Below, piece after piece: positions 7,836-15,839 of a stretch of DNA of 39,548 nt. The notes beneath the pieces were generated by a model. That model saw only the letters and a list, made by a program, of their open reading frames with translations, searched no databases and was not told the origin of the DNA. The stretch is from Geodermatophilaceae bacterium (GTDB lineage: Bacteria > Actinomycetota > Actinomycetes > Mycobacteriales > Geodermatophilaceae), in NCBI GenBank assembly GCA_013812145.1, contig JACCTY010000012.1:1-39548 (forward strand), in the 5' to 3' direction. Positions within the stretch are counted from its first letter, which is position 1. Each line of letters opens with the position of its first letter. Made by a program: the position numbers and the translations under genes.

Positions 7836-8110
7836 CCTCACCGCGTCCCTATGGGGTCGAGTTGACCCCCGCCGCTCGACGGCAAATAAGCAAGCTTGAA
7901 CAGAGGACGGCTCGACGGGTCCTCGTCGAACTCGCCAACCTGCAAGCCGACCCGCGACCACCAGGATGTCGGGCGATGGTGGCGCAACCGAACCGCTGGC
8001 GCGTCCGAGTAGCCGACGCAGGCGATTACCGGATCGTCTACGAGATTCACGATCAGCAGCTGTTGGTTCTCGTCATCGCCGTCGCTCATCGACGTGAGGT
8101 CTATCGGTGA
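7832..8110 (+). CDS. RelE/ParE-family toxin
   Basis: A 92-residue toxin of RelE fold (LTPAARRQISKLEQRTARRVLVELANL, then WRVRVADAGDYRIVYEIHDQQLLVLVIAVAHRREVYR). The basic residues and the C-terminal RREVY match the mRNA-cleaving RelE group more than gyrase-targeting ParE; this is inference from sequence pattern. It is complete, starts with GTG inside the antitoxin stop (GTGA) and ends just upstream of a broken integrase, so it could help stabilise a former mobile element. Confidence 0.88.
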   Translation: MTSPRPYGVELTPAARRQISKLEQRTARRVLVELANLQADPRPPGCRAMVAQPNRWRVRVADAGDYRIVYEIHDQQLLVLVIAVAHRREVYR

Positions 8111-8140
8111 CGCCGTGATCAACCACCCGCCTGGCACCAC

Positions 8141-8880
8141 ATGCTCTGGACAGCTGATCCCGCGTGGCGGCTACGGATCGAACCACGGTTCGGCTCCACT
8201 CCTGTTCGGCGGATCCGGGTCAGCCAGGTGGAGGACTGGCTCGCCGACATGGTTGCCTCCGCTGTCTCGGCGTCCAAGGCGATCGAGGCGTACGGCTCGC
8301 TAAAGCGGGTGATCGACCGGGCAGTGCGGGACCGGGCCTGGACGTCCAACCCCTGCGCGCTGCGCAGCACTCCGTTGCCGCGCAGCATGCCGAAAGTTCG
8401 GCCCGTGCTGTCCCCGGCCAAGGTGGAGCGGCTGGCACCCTGCGGGTTAAGAGCAGCGTCGGTGACGTCGCCGGTCGGATGCAGGTCGGCGCCACCAAGA
8501 CCTACGCCGCAAGAACGATCACGCTGCCACGATCGCTTGTTCGCGAGCTGGCGGCGCAGCTAGTGGATGCGACGGCAGACGCCCTCATCTTTGCCGACCA
8601 GAACGGCGCTCACCGACGGTACGGGAACTTCCGTCGTGACGCCTGGGATCCGGCGGTCGCCCGAGCTGGATTGAACATCACCCCGCACGACCTGCGAGCC
8701 ACCACCTGCGCATCGCCGTTGGTGGACGCAGGCCCCTCGTCAAGGACGTCCAGGCGCATCTCGGGCACACTGACATCACCACGACGCCGAGCCTCTACGC
8801 CGGTGTCCGACCCGGCCGTGCCACCGACCTGGCCAAACGACTCGACGCGCTGATCACCGAAGGCTGGGCGGGAGGGGCCA
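8141..8880 (+). pseudogene. Tyrosine recombinase/integrase, degraded
   Basis: Three frames together give a phage-type integrase. The core-binding domain (VSQVEDWLADMVASAVSAS, VIDRAVRDRAWTSNP) is in frame 2. From about 8445 frame 1 carries TKTYAARTITLPRSLVREL and the catalytic HDLRATT. From about 8730 frame 3 carries VKDVQAHLGHTDITTTPSLYAG with the HLGH motif and the catalytic Tyr. The N-terminal arm domain is missing, and so is the segment holding the first catalytic Arg, between residues equivalent to PAKVERLA and VAGRMQVG. The enzyme is dead. It marks past integration of mobile DNA. No tRNA or att repeat was found next to it. Confidence 0.8.
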
Positions 8881-9140
8881 GCCGCGAGGTGAACCCCCCC
8901 CCATCCCTTTCGCTGCGCGGGAGCAGCCGATCAGCGGAACTGCCTCGGTTGGCGATGCCGTACTCCAGCCGCATGGCCGCGAGCCTTCGGCCCCGAATAG
9001 GGTAACCAGCCTGGTGGGCCGCATGACCTACCCCTGCGGGAACCGTCACCGGACGGGTCTACGGGACGCGAGCCTCCGCGTCGTCCCTATGACCTGCGGT
9101 GTTGCCACTAGGGGTTCCGCTACCGGCACGCCGGAGGGGA

Positions 9141-9783
9141 TCAACCGGTGTGCGAACCGAACGCTCGGGGGCGACCCGCTGCGCCCTCGTACATCGCCGC
9201 GAGGGCCTTCGGCTCTCCCTGTCCGTAGTAGCACTCCAGGTGCGAGACGACCATGCCGCCGAGGCGGAGAAGTTCGGGGATATCACGGTCGAGGTTGCAA
9301 CCTCCTACCCACCGCTGCTGGAGCCGGTTCAGCCGCGCCTGCCACCTGCGGACGTTCTCCTCGGGCGCTACTCCGTGCTCGACGAAGTGCAGCTGTCCGC
9401 CCGGGCGCAGCACCCGGCGGACCTCACGGACGGCCGCGACCGGGTCCGCGATGGTGCACAAGCTCCACGTGCAGAGGGGCTGCGTCCACGGAGGCGTCGG
9501 GCAGCTGCAGCCGCTGCGCGTCCGGCCCGATGACGTCGATCGGGATCGCGGAGGCGGCGATCCGCGCGGCGGCGAGGCGAACGCTGGACCGGGACGGCTC
9601 GACCGCGAGCAGGCGGGTCACACTCGCCGGTAGGTAGGCCAGGTTGTGTCCGGTGCCGAAGCCAACCTCGACGACCTCCCCGGCCAGGCCGGCAGTCACC
9701 CTCGCCCTGATCCGGCGGATGTGCTGGGTGTCCATGGCAAGGTCCAAGAGCTTGGGCAGGACGTGGTCGCTGTACCACCCCAT
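9141..9783 (-). pseudogene. Class I SAM methyltransferase with one frameshift
   Basis: The N-terminal half (MGWYSDHVLPKLLDLAM, SAM loop VVEVGFGTGHNLAYLP, RLQLPDASVDAA) starts at the ATG at 9783. The second half (CTIADPVAAVREVRRVLRPGG, HFVEHGVAPEE, GGCNLDRDIPELL) is in another frame. The switch lies at GGGG 9476-9479 (CCCC on the coding strand); removing one base restores LCTWSLCTIADP, the normal sequence of this family. All else is full length. It is either a recent pseudogene or a one-base sequencing error. The natural substrate is unknown; related proteins are annotated as UbiE/COQ5-like. Confidence 0.8.
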
Positions 9784-9833
9784 CAGCAACGCCTCTCTCC
9801 CCGCGCCCCCCGCTCGGCGCGAGGGCAATCTCT

Positions 9834-9871
9834 ACGCGAGCAGTGTCAACTCACGCGAGCAGTGTCAACTC
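9834..9871. repeat. 19-bp exact tandem duplication
   Basis: The 19 bases at 9834-9852 are repeated without change at 9853-9871. The repeat includes the last codons of the adjacent reductase gene, so the duplication places a second copy of its 3' end directly after the stop codon. It looks like a slippage or repair event. Confidence 0.9.
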
Positions 9872-10283
9872 GAAGACCGGGTGTCGGTCGGCTTCGCCGA
9901 TGAACTCCTCCACCGGGGCGTCCTTGTCCGCCCGGAAGAACGGTCGGGTGGGCCTCGCGATCTGCACGTACTGCTTGAGCACCGGCCCGGCTTCCTCCGG
10001 CGGAACTTCGCGGACCGCGTAGGTAAGCGTCCCGCGTCGCCGGCGCAGCGTCACGCGGCCGGCAGCCCGCACGTTGTGCACCCAGGAGACCGGCCCGTAG
10101 GGAGCGGACCAGCCACCGCCTGCCGTCCCGCTCCACGACCGTTACAGGGTTCGTGCGGAGCCGGCCGGTTTTGCGGCCGCGGGTGGTCAGCAGATACGAG
10201 TGCGGGACGAGACCTGCCCGGATGAGCACGCTGATGATCGCATCGCCCGCCCGGCGTCCACTGCTCTTGCGGTAGGTCCGCAC
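9851..10283 (-). pseudogene. F420-dependent (Ddn-type) nitroreductase-family protein, frameshifted
   Basis: The first part (ISVLIRAGLVPHSYLLTTRGRKTGRLRTNPVTVVE) and the second part (WVHNVRAAGRVTLRRRRG, PTRPFFRADKD, HPVFELTLLA) are both typical of deazaflavin-dependent nitroreductase-family proteins but lie in two frames. Dropping one C near 10101-10110 restores WLVAPYGPVSWVHNVR. The likely start is the GTG at 10283, without a clear ribosome site. The family uses coenzyme F420, so the host probably makes or once made F420. Otherwise the gene is full length. Confidence 0.75.
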
Positions 10284-10535
10284 CGGCCGGTGGTTTCGAG
10301 CGCGCCCGCCGTCGTCGGGATCGCTCGATGCCGTCTCAGCTATCGGGCCACCTCCAGAAGGCAGAACTCGCAGACCAGACCGCTCTATCAGGGGCCTCAA
10401 GCATGCCAGGCCCAGCGTATTCAGGGCCAAGCCGTCAAGATAAGTCGGCGGAAGCTCCATGACGACATCGAGCACTCGCGTGTCTCGACCGCCTCGCCCG
10501 CCGGCCATCGTGCTAGGAGGTACGCCACAGCGTCG

Positions 10536-10784
10536 GTGAGTGCTGTGAGTGGATTGGCTTCGGTCGTGACCCGCGCCGCTTTCGGCGGTGAGATCACCTA
10601 CGTCACTCGCGGCCGCGGACAACAGCGCGCCGCCGCCATCGTGCCGGCAGAACTTGTCGAGCGCTACAAGGCGATGATCGATCAGGAGGACGGCCGAATC
10701 GCTCGGAAGCGTTTGGCTGACCTCGACGCTGGGCGCGCCGTCGCGGTTCCGGCTGATGAGGTGGCTCGGGTCCTGGGGGTGTGA
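10536..10784 (+). CDS. Phd/YefM-family antitoxin (partner toxin broken)
   Basis: An 82-residue antitoxin with the Phd/YefM pattern: LASVVTRAAFGGEITYVTRGRGQQRAAAIVPAELVERY, then an acidic C-terminal tail ending in DEVARVLGV. The start is uncertain. GTG 10536 fits the family length, but AGGAGG at 10515-10520 is too far from it, and no ATG is available, so the N-terminus may be altered. The stop overlaps a GTG that opens the toxin remnant. The reading frame itself is intact. Confidence 0.72.
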   Translation: MSAVSGLASVVTRAAFGGEITYVTRGRGQQRAAAIVPAELVERYKAMIDQEDGRIARKRLADLDAGRAVAVPADEVARVLGV

Positions 10785-11058
10785 CGACTGGATCTGGGGC
10801 AATCGGCGTCCAGTACGACCCCAGAGCACTGTAGGAACTGGCCAAGCTGGACAAGCCGGTGGCTCGCAAGATCGTCAGGGCAGTTGACGCGTTGCGGGAC
10901 GATCCCCGCCCCAGCGGCGCTCGGCTGCTCGTCGGATATTCCAACCTCCGGCGTTTCCGCGTTGGCGACTATGGCGTGATCTACACGATCAGGGACGCAG
11001 AACTCCTTGTGCTGGCGTTGCGGATAGCTCACCGCGCCGGGCGTACCGCAGCCTCTGA
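10781..11058 (+). pseudogene. RelE-family toxin, inactivated
   Basis: The GTG at 10781 overlaps the antitoxin stop (GTGA) and opens a RelE frame (IGVQYDPRAL) that meets TAG at 10832-10834 after 17 codons. The same frame resumes as ELAKLDKPVARKIVRAVDALRDDPRPSGARLL to LALRIAHR. A two-base insertion (GC) near 11036-11040 then shifts the end; without it the protein would end RAYRSL at the TGA at 11056. A premature stop and a frameshift together show a dead toxin beside a live antitoxin. Confidence 0.78.
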
Positions 11059-11301
11059 TAACGGATGGCCGGCCCGGTACCTGGACCGGGGCGTGCTCGT
11101 CGATGAGCGGGAGGGGTCGCGGCCGCTGTTGCCCCGGTGGCCCGGGCACTTGAAGAGCTTGGGCGTCCTGCGGACGCGGTAACGGCCCGGACAGCCGCGA
11201 GGTCCATGGTCGGCTGCGCGGCGCGGCCCTACTGAGCACAAACCTAGGGATGGCGGCTGCACCGACCGGCATGTGGCAACGGAGGTACGTAAACTGCGCG
11301 G

Positions 11302-12144
11302 ATGCTGAGCGCCGCCCTGTTTGGGGTCATCGGGTCCAGTGCGCTGGTGCTAGGCGGGATTCTCGGGTCCTACTGGCATCCTCCGCGTTGGGTGACCGGG
11401 GTGCTTCTGGCCTTCGCCAGCGGGACGCTGATCAGCGCGCTGGCGTTCGAGCTTTTTCCTGACGCGGTGGAACTTGCCGGCGTGGCGCCCTCAGCTGGTG
11501 GCCTATTCGTTGGGGCGGCGACATTCGTGGTGATCAATGCCTGGTTGGACAGCCGTGTCGCGGCGGGGGCGGGCGACCCCGGCGAGGTAGCGGCACCCGA
11601 GCGGGCTGCCGAGTCGCTGGCCGGCGCGGAGGCCAAGCAGACAGAGAAGTTGGAACACGCTGCCGATGGGACTCGGCCTGGCGGGCCATCCGGCTCGGCG
11701 GTCGGCTTTGCGCTGCTGGCCGCTGTGACCCTCGATGGAGTGCCGGAAAACACGGCGTTAGGGGTGTCGCTTCTCGCTAACGCCGAAGCCGGCATAACCG
11801 CGGGCAGCATCGCATTGCTCTTCGCGATCTTCGCCAGCAACTTCCCGGAGGCGCTGGTGGGCGCTGTCGCCATGCGCGCCGCCGACAGGTCTCCAGGCTT
11901 TGCTATCGGCATCTGGTCGGCGGCGGCGTTGCTCCTGACGGCGGCAGTCATTGTCGGCTACGGCCTACTGAGCGGAGTGGATGAGACCGCGCTGGGGTTC
12001 GCGTTGGCCTTCGCCGGTGGTGCGGTGCTGGCAAGCCTTGCCGACACGTTGATGCCCGAAGCCTTCGAAAGGGGCCGCCCAGCGAGTGCCCTGGCCACCG
12101 CCGTCGGCTTCCTCATCTCCTTTGTGCTTGCTGAGGGCCTATGA
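11302..12144 (+). CDS. ZIP-family metal transporter
   Basis: A 280-residue permease with eight predicted helices and a hydrophilic, Ala/Glu-rich loop at about 83-130 between helices 3 and 4, as in ZIP proteins. The helix 4 motif reads DGVPEN (145-150) and the helix 5 motif SNFPEA (179-184). Both keep the PE core of ZIP metal sites, but the usual His of HNxPEG is absent, so substrate and activity are uncertain. GGAGG is 16 bases from the ATG, too far. TAAACT at 11290-11295 suggests a leaderless transcript. It probably imports divalent metals and sits among other metal genes. Confidence 0.85.
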   Translation: MLSAALFGVIGSSALVLGGILGSYWHPPRWVTGVLLAFASGTLISALAFELFPDAVELAGVAPSAGGLFVGAATFVVINAWLDSRVAAGAGDPGEVAAPERAAESLAGAEAKQTEKLEHAADGTRPGGPSGSAVGFALLAAVTLDGVPENTALGVSLLANAEAGITAGSIALLFAIFASNFPEALVGAVAMRAADRSPGFAIGIWSAAALLLTAAVIVGYGLLSGVDETALGFALAFAGGAVLASLADTLMPEAFERGRPASALATAVGFLISFVLAEGL

Positions 12145-12185
12145 GCCACCCCGCCACACCATCAGTGTGGCAGGGTCGAGGCAAC

Positions 12186-13005
12186 TTACTCCCCGGGTCG
12201 TGCCTGATCAGGACTGCGATCTGGCCCGCTTTGAGCGTGCCGCTGATCGACGACCGGGGCCCCCGCCTCTTTGAGGTACGCCTGGCGCAGGTGCACCGGC
12301 TCGACGTGCACGTGGCGCCTGCGAGCCTGAACGGTCTGTAGCGGAGGTTGACTGCTTCCACCAGAATCGCGAAGGCGATGGGGCCGTACATGTATCCCTT
12401 CGGCGTGTGGAAGTCGAGGCCCTCGCCGAGCAAGCTCGCGCCGATGAGGACTAGGAATGCCAGGGCGAGCATCTTGACGGTCGGGTGCTGGTTGACGAAG
12501 GCGCTGATCGCCCCAGCTGAAACGAGCATGATGCCGATCGCGATCGTGGCCGCCGCCACCATGATGAACAGCTCATCAACCATGCCCACCGCGGTGATGA
12601 CCGAGTCGAGGGAGAACACCTCGTCCAGAGCCAGGATCTGGACGATCACCCCGGCGAACGAGGCGGTCTGCGCCGGCGCCGTGCGCCTCCTCACCCTCGA
12701 GCCGCTCATGAATCTCATACGTCGCTTTCGCGATGACGAAGGCGCCACCCAGGATAAGGATGAGGTCGCGACCGGAAATCTCCTGCCCGAACACCTCGAA
12801 CAGGGGCGCCATCAGCTCGATGATCCACGACAGCGACAACATGAGAATCCGCAGGATCAGGGCGAGTGACAGCCCGACGGTCCGCGCCCGGGCCCCGCTG
12901 GTGCTCTGGTAGCTTGCCCGCCAGGATCGAGATGAAGACGATCTTGTCGATCCCAAGGATGATCTTGAGCGTCAGCAGGGGCGCCGCCACGCGATCACCG
13001 GCCAT
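12186..13005 (-). pseudogene. TerC-family membrane protein, frameshifted
   Basis: Three frames build a TerC protein. LLTLKIILGIDKIVFISILAGKLP (ATG at 13005) is followed by GLSLALILRI, LFEVFGQEISGRDLILILGGAFVIAKATYEIHERLEGEE, then ASFAGVIVQILALDEVFSLDSVITAVGMVDEL and HPTVKMLALAFLVLIGASLLGEGL. The first switch is at the GGCCCC run near 12893-12898 and the second at about 12670-12680. A third switch near 12335 would restore an EPVHLRQAYL-type end and a stop at 12186. TerC proteins are linked to tellurite resistance and metal (Mn) homeostasis. It converges with the ZIP gene. Confidence 0.78.
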
Positions 13006-13009
13006 CTGC

Positions 13010-13610
13010 AGCGGGTGCCCGCGCACCGCGTGGAGCTGGTACGGGCCGGTTGCTCCCCGAGGAAGCGCGTCGGTGATGAGTGCCGGGCCCTCAGCGATGA
13101 AGTCGGCGTTCCATCGGCTTCGATCCTGCTCGGCCATCGGGATCAGCCCGCCGTCCGGCCCGGTACGCGCCAGCCGGTTTCGTCGGTGAGCAACATGAGC
13201 GCAAGCAGCCCCGTCACCTCGCCGTCATCGGGCAGCAGGCGGTGGACCACGCGGGCCAGCCGGAACGCTTCGGCCGACAGTTCACTGCGCTGCAGCCGCC
13301 GACCGCCCGCAAGGTAAGCGCAGTCTGCGATACCGGCGACAGCGAGGAGTGACAACACATGAACAGGAGGATGAGCGTGTCGTCAGCTCCGACGCCGGCC
13401 TGTCGGCAGAGGGCGCAATCCGATGGTCGGGCAGCATCCATCGGGCGACGGTGTCTTCACGGCGTTGGCGAGCCTGCTCGCTGCGCAGCAGGTCGGTCAG
13501 CCTGCGCGGGGCGACCGTGATCAGCCAACCTCGCGGATTGTCGGGGATGCCATCCTTGGGCCACTGCAAGGCGCCGCGAGGAGCCTCTTGCGCCGCAGGT
13601 CCTCGTGCCT
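13010..13610 (-). pseudogene. ECF sigma factor (DUF6596 type), fragments
   Basis: Pieces in several minus-strand frames match ECF sigma factors with a DUF6596 domain: QWPKDGIPDNPRGWLITVAPRRLTDLLRSEQARQRRED, then DDTLILLFMCCHSSLSPVSQTALTLRAVGG, then LQRSELSAEAFRLARVVHRLLPDDGEVTGLLALMLLTDE, then MAEQDRSRWNADFIAEGPALI and GPYQLHA. The N-terminal sigma2 start, about 70 residues including most of sigma4 after RAVGG, and the C-terminal end are deleted. The last piece runs directly into the TerC start. This is clearly a dead gene with real deletions. Confidence 0.78.
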
Positions 13611-13730
13611 CTCACCAGAGACGTCGGGGCCACCGGCCCGTCTCTGACATCCACCCGCCACCGACTGGCGGATTGTTGTGAACAGCTCCGGAAACGACCA
13701 GGGCGGTGCAATCCCCGAATAGCGAACCGT

Positions 13731-14837
13731 TCAGGTCGGGTCGACTCGGCGCGGTGAACCCGCCGGCATTGGTGGTGCTGAGGTGCGTAGCGGCGCACCG
13801 ATCGTGTTCAGGTAGCGGAGGGTGGCGGTGTACGAGCCGACGAGTGAGGTTTCGCAGTAGGGGATGCCGAGGTCGTCGCAGTGGGCACGCACCAGCCGCT
13901 GAGCGGCCGGCAGCGAGGCACGGGGCATGTTCGGGAAGAGATGGTGCTCGATCTGGTAGTTGAGTCCGCCCAGCAGCAGGTCCGTGAACGCACCGCCGCG
14001 CACGTTGCGGGAGGTCAGCACCTGACGTCGCAGGTAGTCGACGTTCTCGTCGGCGGCGATGATGGGCATGCCCTTGTGGTTCGGCGCGAACGAGCAGCCC
14101 ATGTACAGGCCCCAAACGCCTTGGTGGATGGCGACGAACACCAACGCCTTGACCGGCGACATGACGAGTGCAAGGCCGGTCAGATAGGCGGTGAGATGCG
14201 CGGTAAGCAGCAGCAGCTCAACGGCGCGGCTTCCCCCGCGGGTGCTTCGCTCGGCGCCACGCCGCAGCGACAGCACGCTAGCCACGTGCAGATTCATGCC
14301 CTCCAGAGTCAATAGCGGGAGGAACAGCCAGGCCTGTCGCCGGGTGATGGCCCGACCGAGACGGCCGGTGCGGGCCGCGACCTGCCCGGTAGTGAACGCG
14401 AGGACCCCGTCACCGATGTCCGGGTCGTGATCCTCCTTATTGGGGTTGGCGTGGTGCCGGTTGTGCTTACCGACCCACCAGCCGTAGCTCAGGCCGATCA
14501 GCACGTTGCCGAGCAGCTGACCGAACAGGTCGTTGGCGCGGCGACCGGTGAATATCTGTTGATGCCCGCCGTCATGGCCCAAGAACCCCACCTGGGTGAA
14601 CGCGATGGCCAGGCTCACGGCGGCGAGGGCCTGGAACCAGGAATCACCTATCCACACCACGGCCGCCCAGGTGGCGGCGTAAAAGGTCAGCGTGAGTCCG
14701 ATACGGACCGCATAGGAGCCGAGTCGGCGGTCGAGCAGCCCGGCAGCTCGGACCTGACGGCCAAGGACTGCGTAGGCACTGCCACGTCCAGACACCGGAG
14801 GGGCAACCGTCACGCCGCTCATCAGCGAAGCTGTCAC
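13731..14837 (-). CDS. Membrane fatty acid desaturase
   Basis: An intact 368-residue di-iron desaturase. Three histidine boxes are present: GHDGGH (87-92), HNRHH (125-129) and QIEHH (295-299). The last, QxxHH, is typical of front-end (delta-5/delta-6-like) acyl-lipid desaturases. Helical pairs lie at about 45-90, 105-122 and 205-250. No cytochrome b5 domain is fused. The GTG at 14837 (MTASLMS) follows GGGCGGGATC; ATG 14822 is an alternative. Substrate and double-bond position cannot be read from sequence. Unlike its neighbours to the left, it shows no damage. Confidence 0.9.
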   Translation of the reverse strand: MTASLMSGVTVAPPVSGRGSAYAVLGRQVRAAGLLDRRLGSYAVRIGLTLTFYAATWAAVVWIGDSWFQALAAVSLAIAFTQVGFLGHDGGHQQIFTGRRANDLFGQLLGNVLIGLSYGWWVGKHNRHHANPNKEDHDPDIGDGVLAFTTGQVAARTGRLGRAITRRQAWLFLPLLTLEGMNLHVASVLSLRRGAERSTRGGSRAVELLLLTAHLTAYLTGLALVMSPVKALVFVAIHQGVWGLYMGCSFAPNHKGMPIIAADENVDYLRRQVLTSRNVRGGAFTDLLLGGLNYQIEHHLFPNMPRASLPAAQRLVRAHCDDLGIPYCETSLVGSYTATLRYLNTIGAPLRTSAPPMPAGSPRRVDPT

Positions 14838-15218
14838 GCGCAGGATCCCGCCCCTATGTCAGGCAACTGCCGACCCGCAACCAAGGGATCGGGCACGCTC
14901 GATGTCAGCACCCGGGCCGCGAGATGTGGTCATGGGTTGCCAACAGTTGCCACGCGGACGTGCGAAACATGAAAACCCCGACTTCCGAGCGGCATCGGAT
15001 CGATGCGCTACCGGGTCTGGGGCAGCGGGACTGCGATCTGCGATATCGAGGAGACCATAGGTTGTCACCGGGCGCAACCGCCTGCGTCAACGTCCGGTCC
15101 GCCAAACCGGTGAATCCGGCGGCCGGGCGCAGATCTGGTTCTGGTCCTCGCTCAGCGAGCGGGTAGGGTCCTCACCACGTCGGGGGCGGCGCCCTCGCCT
15201 ATGGAAGGCAGGCAGCTC
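14838..15218. other. 381-bp spacer between divergent genes
   Basis: It lies upstream of the desaturase (minus) and of a small plus-strand gene. Short open frames show no family motif. It probably holds the two promoters. I saw no strong -35/-10 pair, palindrome or RNA gene. Confidence 0.4.
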
Positions 15219-15362
15219 ATGGGAATCTTTGGTAAGGCTCTCAAGGCCGGGGTCGCCAAGAAGGCGATCGACGCAGCTCGGAAACCGGAAAATCAGCAGC
15301 GGATCAAGGCCGTGGTGGCCAAGGCCCGGAGCCGGCGCAACCCGCCGCCGGCTAGCGGCTAG
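15219..15362 (+). CDS. Small basic protein of unknown function
   Basis: A 47-residue frame, MGIFGKALKAGVAKKAID, then ARKPENQQRIKAVVAKARSRR and a proline-rich end. It is rich in Lys, Arg and Ala and predicted to form amphipathic helices. Small proteins of this look recur in actinobacteria, but I know no function. Purine-rich GGAAGGCAGG lies upstream of the ATG. It is followed 21 bases later by a very small membrane protein, so the two may form a pair. Confidence 0.5.
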   Translation: MGIFGKALKAGVAKKAIDAARKPENQQRIKAVVAKARSRRNPPPASG

Positions 15363-15383
15363 TCCGCCGCATCGCCGCCCACT

Positions 15384-15488
15384 GTGTTCCTGTTCTTCTC
15401 CAACCGCCTGGGCTGCTTGGGCTCGCTGCTGCTCTCTGCCGCCTTGACTGTGCTGCTCCTGCTGCTCCTGGGCGTCATTGAGTTCTGA
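15384..15488 (+). CDS. 34-residue single-helix membrane protein
   Basis: A GTG at 15384 opens a 34-residue frame. It begins FLFFSNRLGCLGSLLLS, continues with a Leu-rich helix (LTVLLLLLLG) and ends VIEF. A short polar head followed by one membrane helix resembles small membrane proteins seen across actinobacteria (memory-based, moderate). There is no ribosome site; translation may be coupled to the gene 21 bases upstream. The coding reading is supported by the sharp hydrophobic pattern and the clean stop. Confidence 0.5.
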   Translation: MFLFFSNRLGCLGSLLLSAALTVLLLLLLGVIEF

Positions 15489-15519
15489 GCGTCAGTCGAC
15501 CGTTCTGAGGTGATTGCCG

Positions 15520-15837
15520 TCAGTTCGCTGCGTCTGGCGAGTGCTGCTGGAGCCAGCCGAGCAGGGATGTGAACTCCGGTGACATCCTGGTGTCGGACTG
15601 GTGGAGGATGGCCGACGTACCGCCGTCCTCCACAGTGATCGTGTAGCTCATCGCGTCCCGGGCGGCGCCTTGACGTCGCTCTTCGGCCCCAGGTGGGGAG
15701 TCCTTCGCCGCCGCCACCAACTCGGCAAGCTCTCGAGTCTCGTTCCCCGACAGGGCCGCGGTGTCCACGACCAGTGGCGGACGGCGCAGATGGATTGCCG
15801 CCGCCAATCCGCCATGGACCGCCAAGCTCACTTTCAT
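15520..15837 (-). CDS. Emfourin-type inhibitor of M4 protease
   Basis: A 105-residue protein (MKVSLAVHGGLAAAI at the start, VDTAALSGNETRELAELVAAA, then MSYTITVEDGGTSAIL and FTSLLGWLQQHS at the end). The pattern fits the emfourin family, known from Serratia as a tight inhibitor of the M4 protease protealysin encoded beside it. The ATG at 15837 lies two bases after the stop of the M4 protease gene, so both come from one transcript. It likely keeps the protease inactive in the cytoplasm or sets its activity. Confidence 0.83.
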   Translation of the reverse strand: MKVSLAVHGGLAAAIHLRRPPLVVDTAALSGNETRELAELVAAAKDSPPGAEERRQGAARDAMSYTITVEDGGTSAILHQSDTRMSPEFTSLLGWLQQHSPDAAN

Positions 15838-15839
15838 CG

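Noticed and set aside
8894-8902. Run of nine C after the integrase remnant
   Set aside because: It lies beyond the recognisable integrase homology; it may be a sequencing-prone spot but has no evident meaning.
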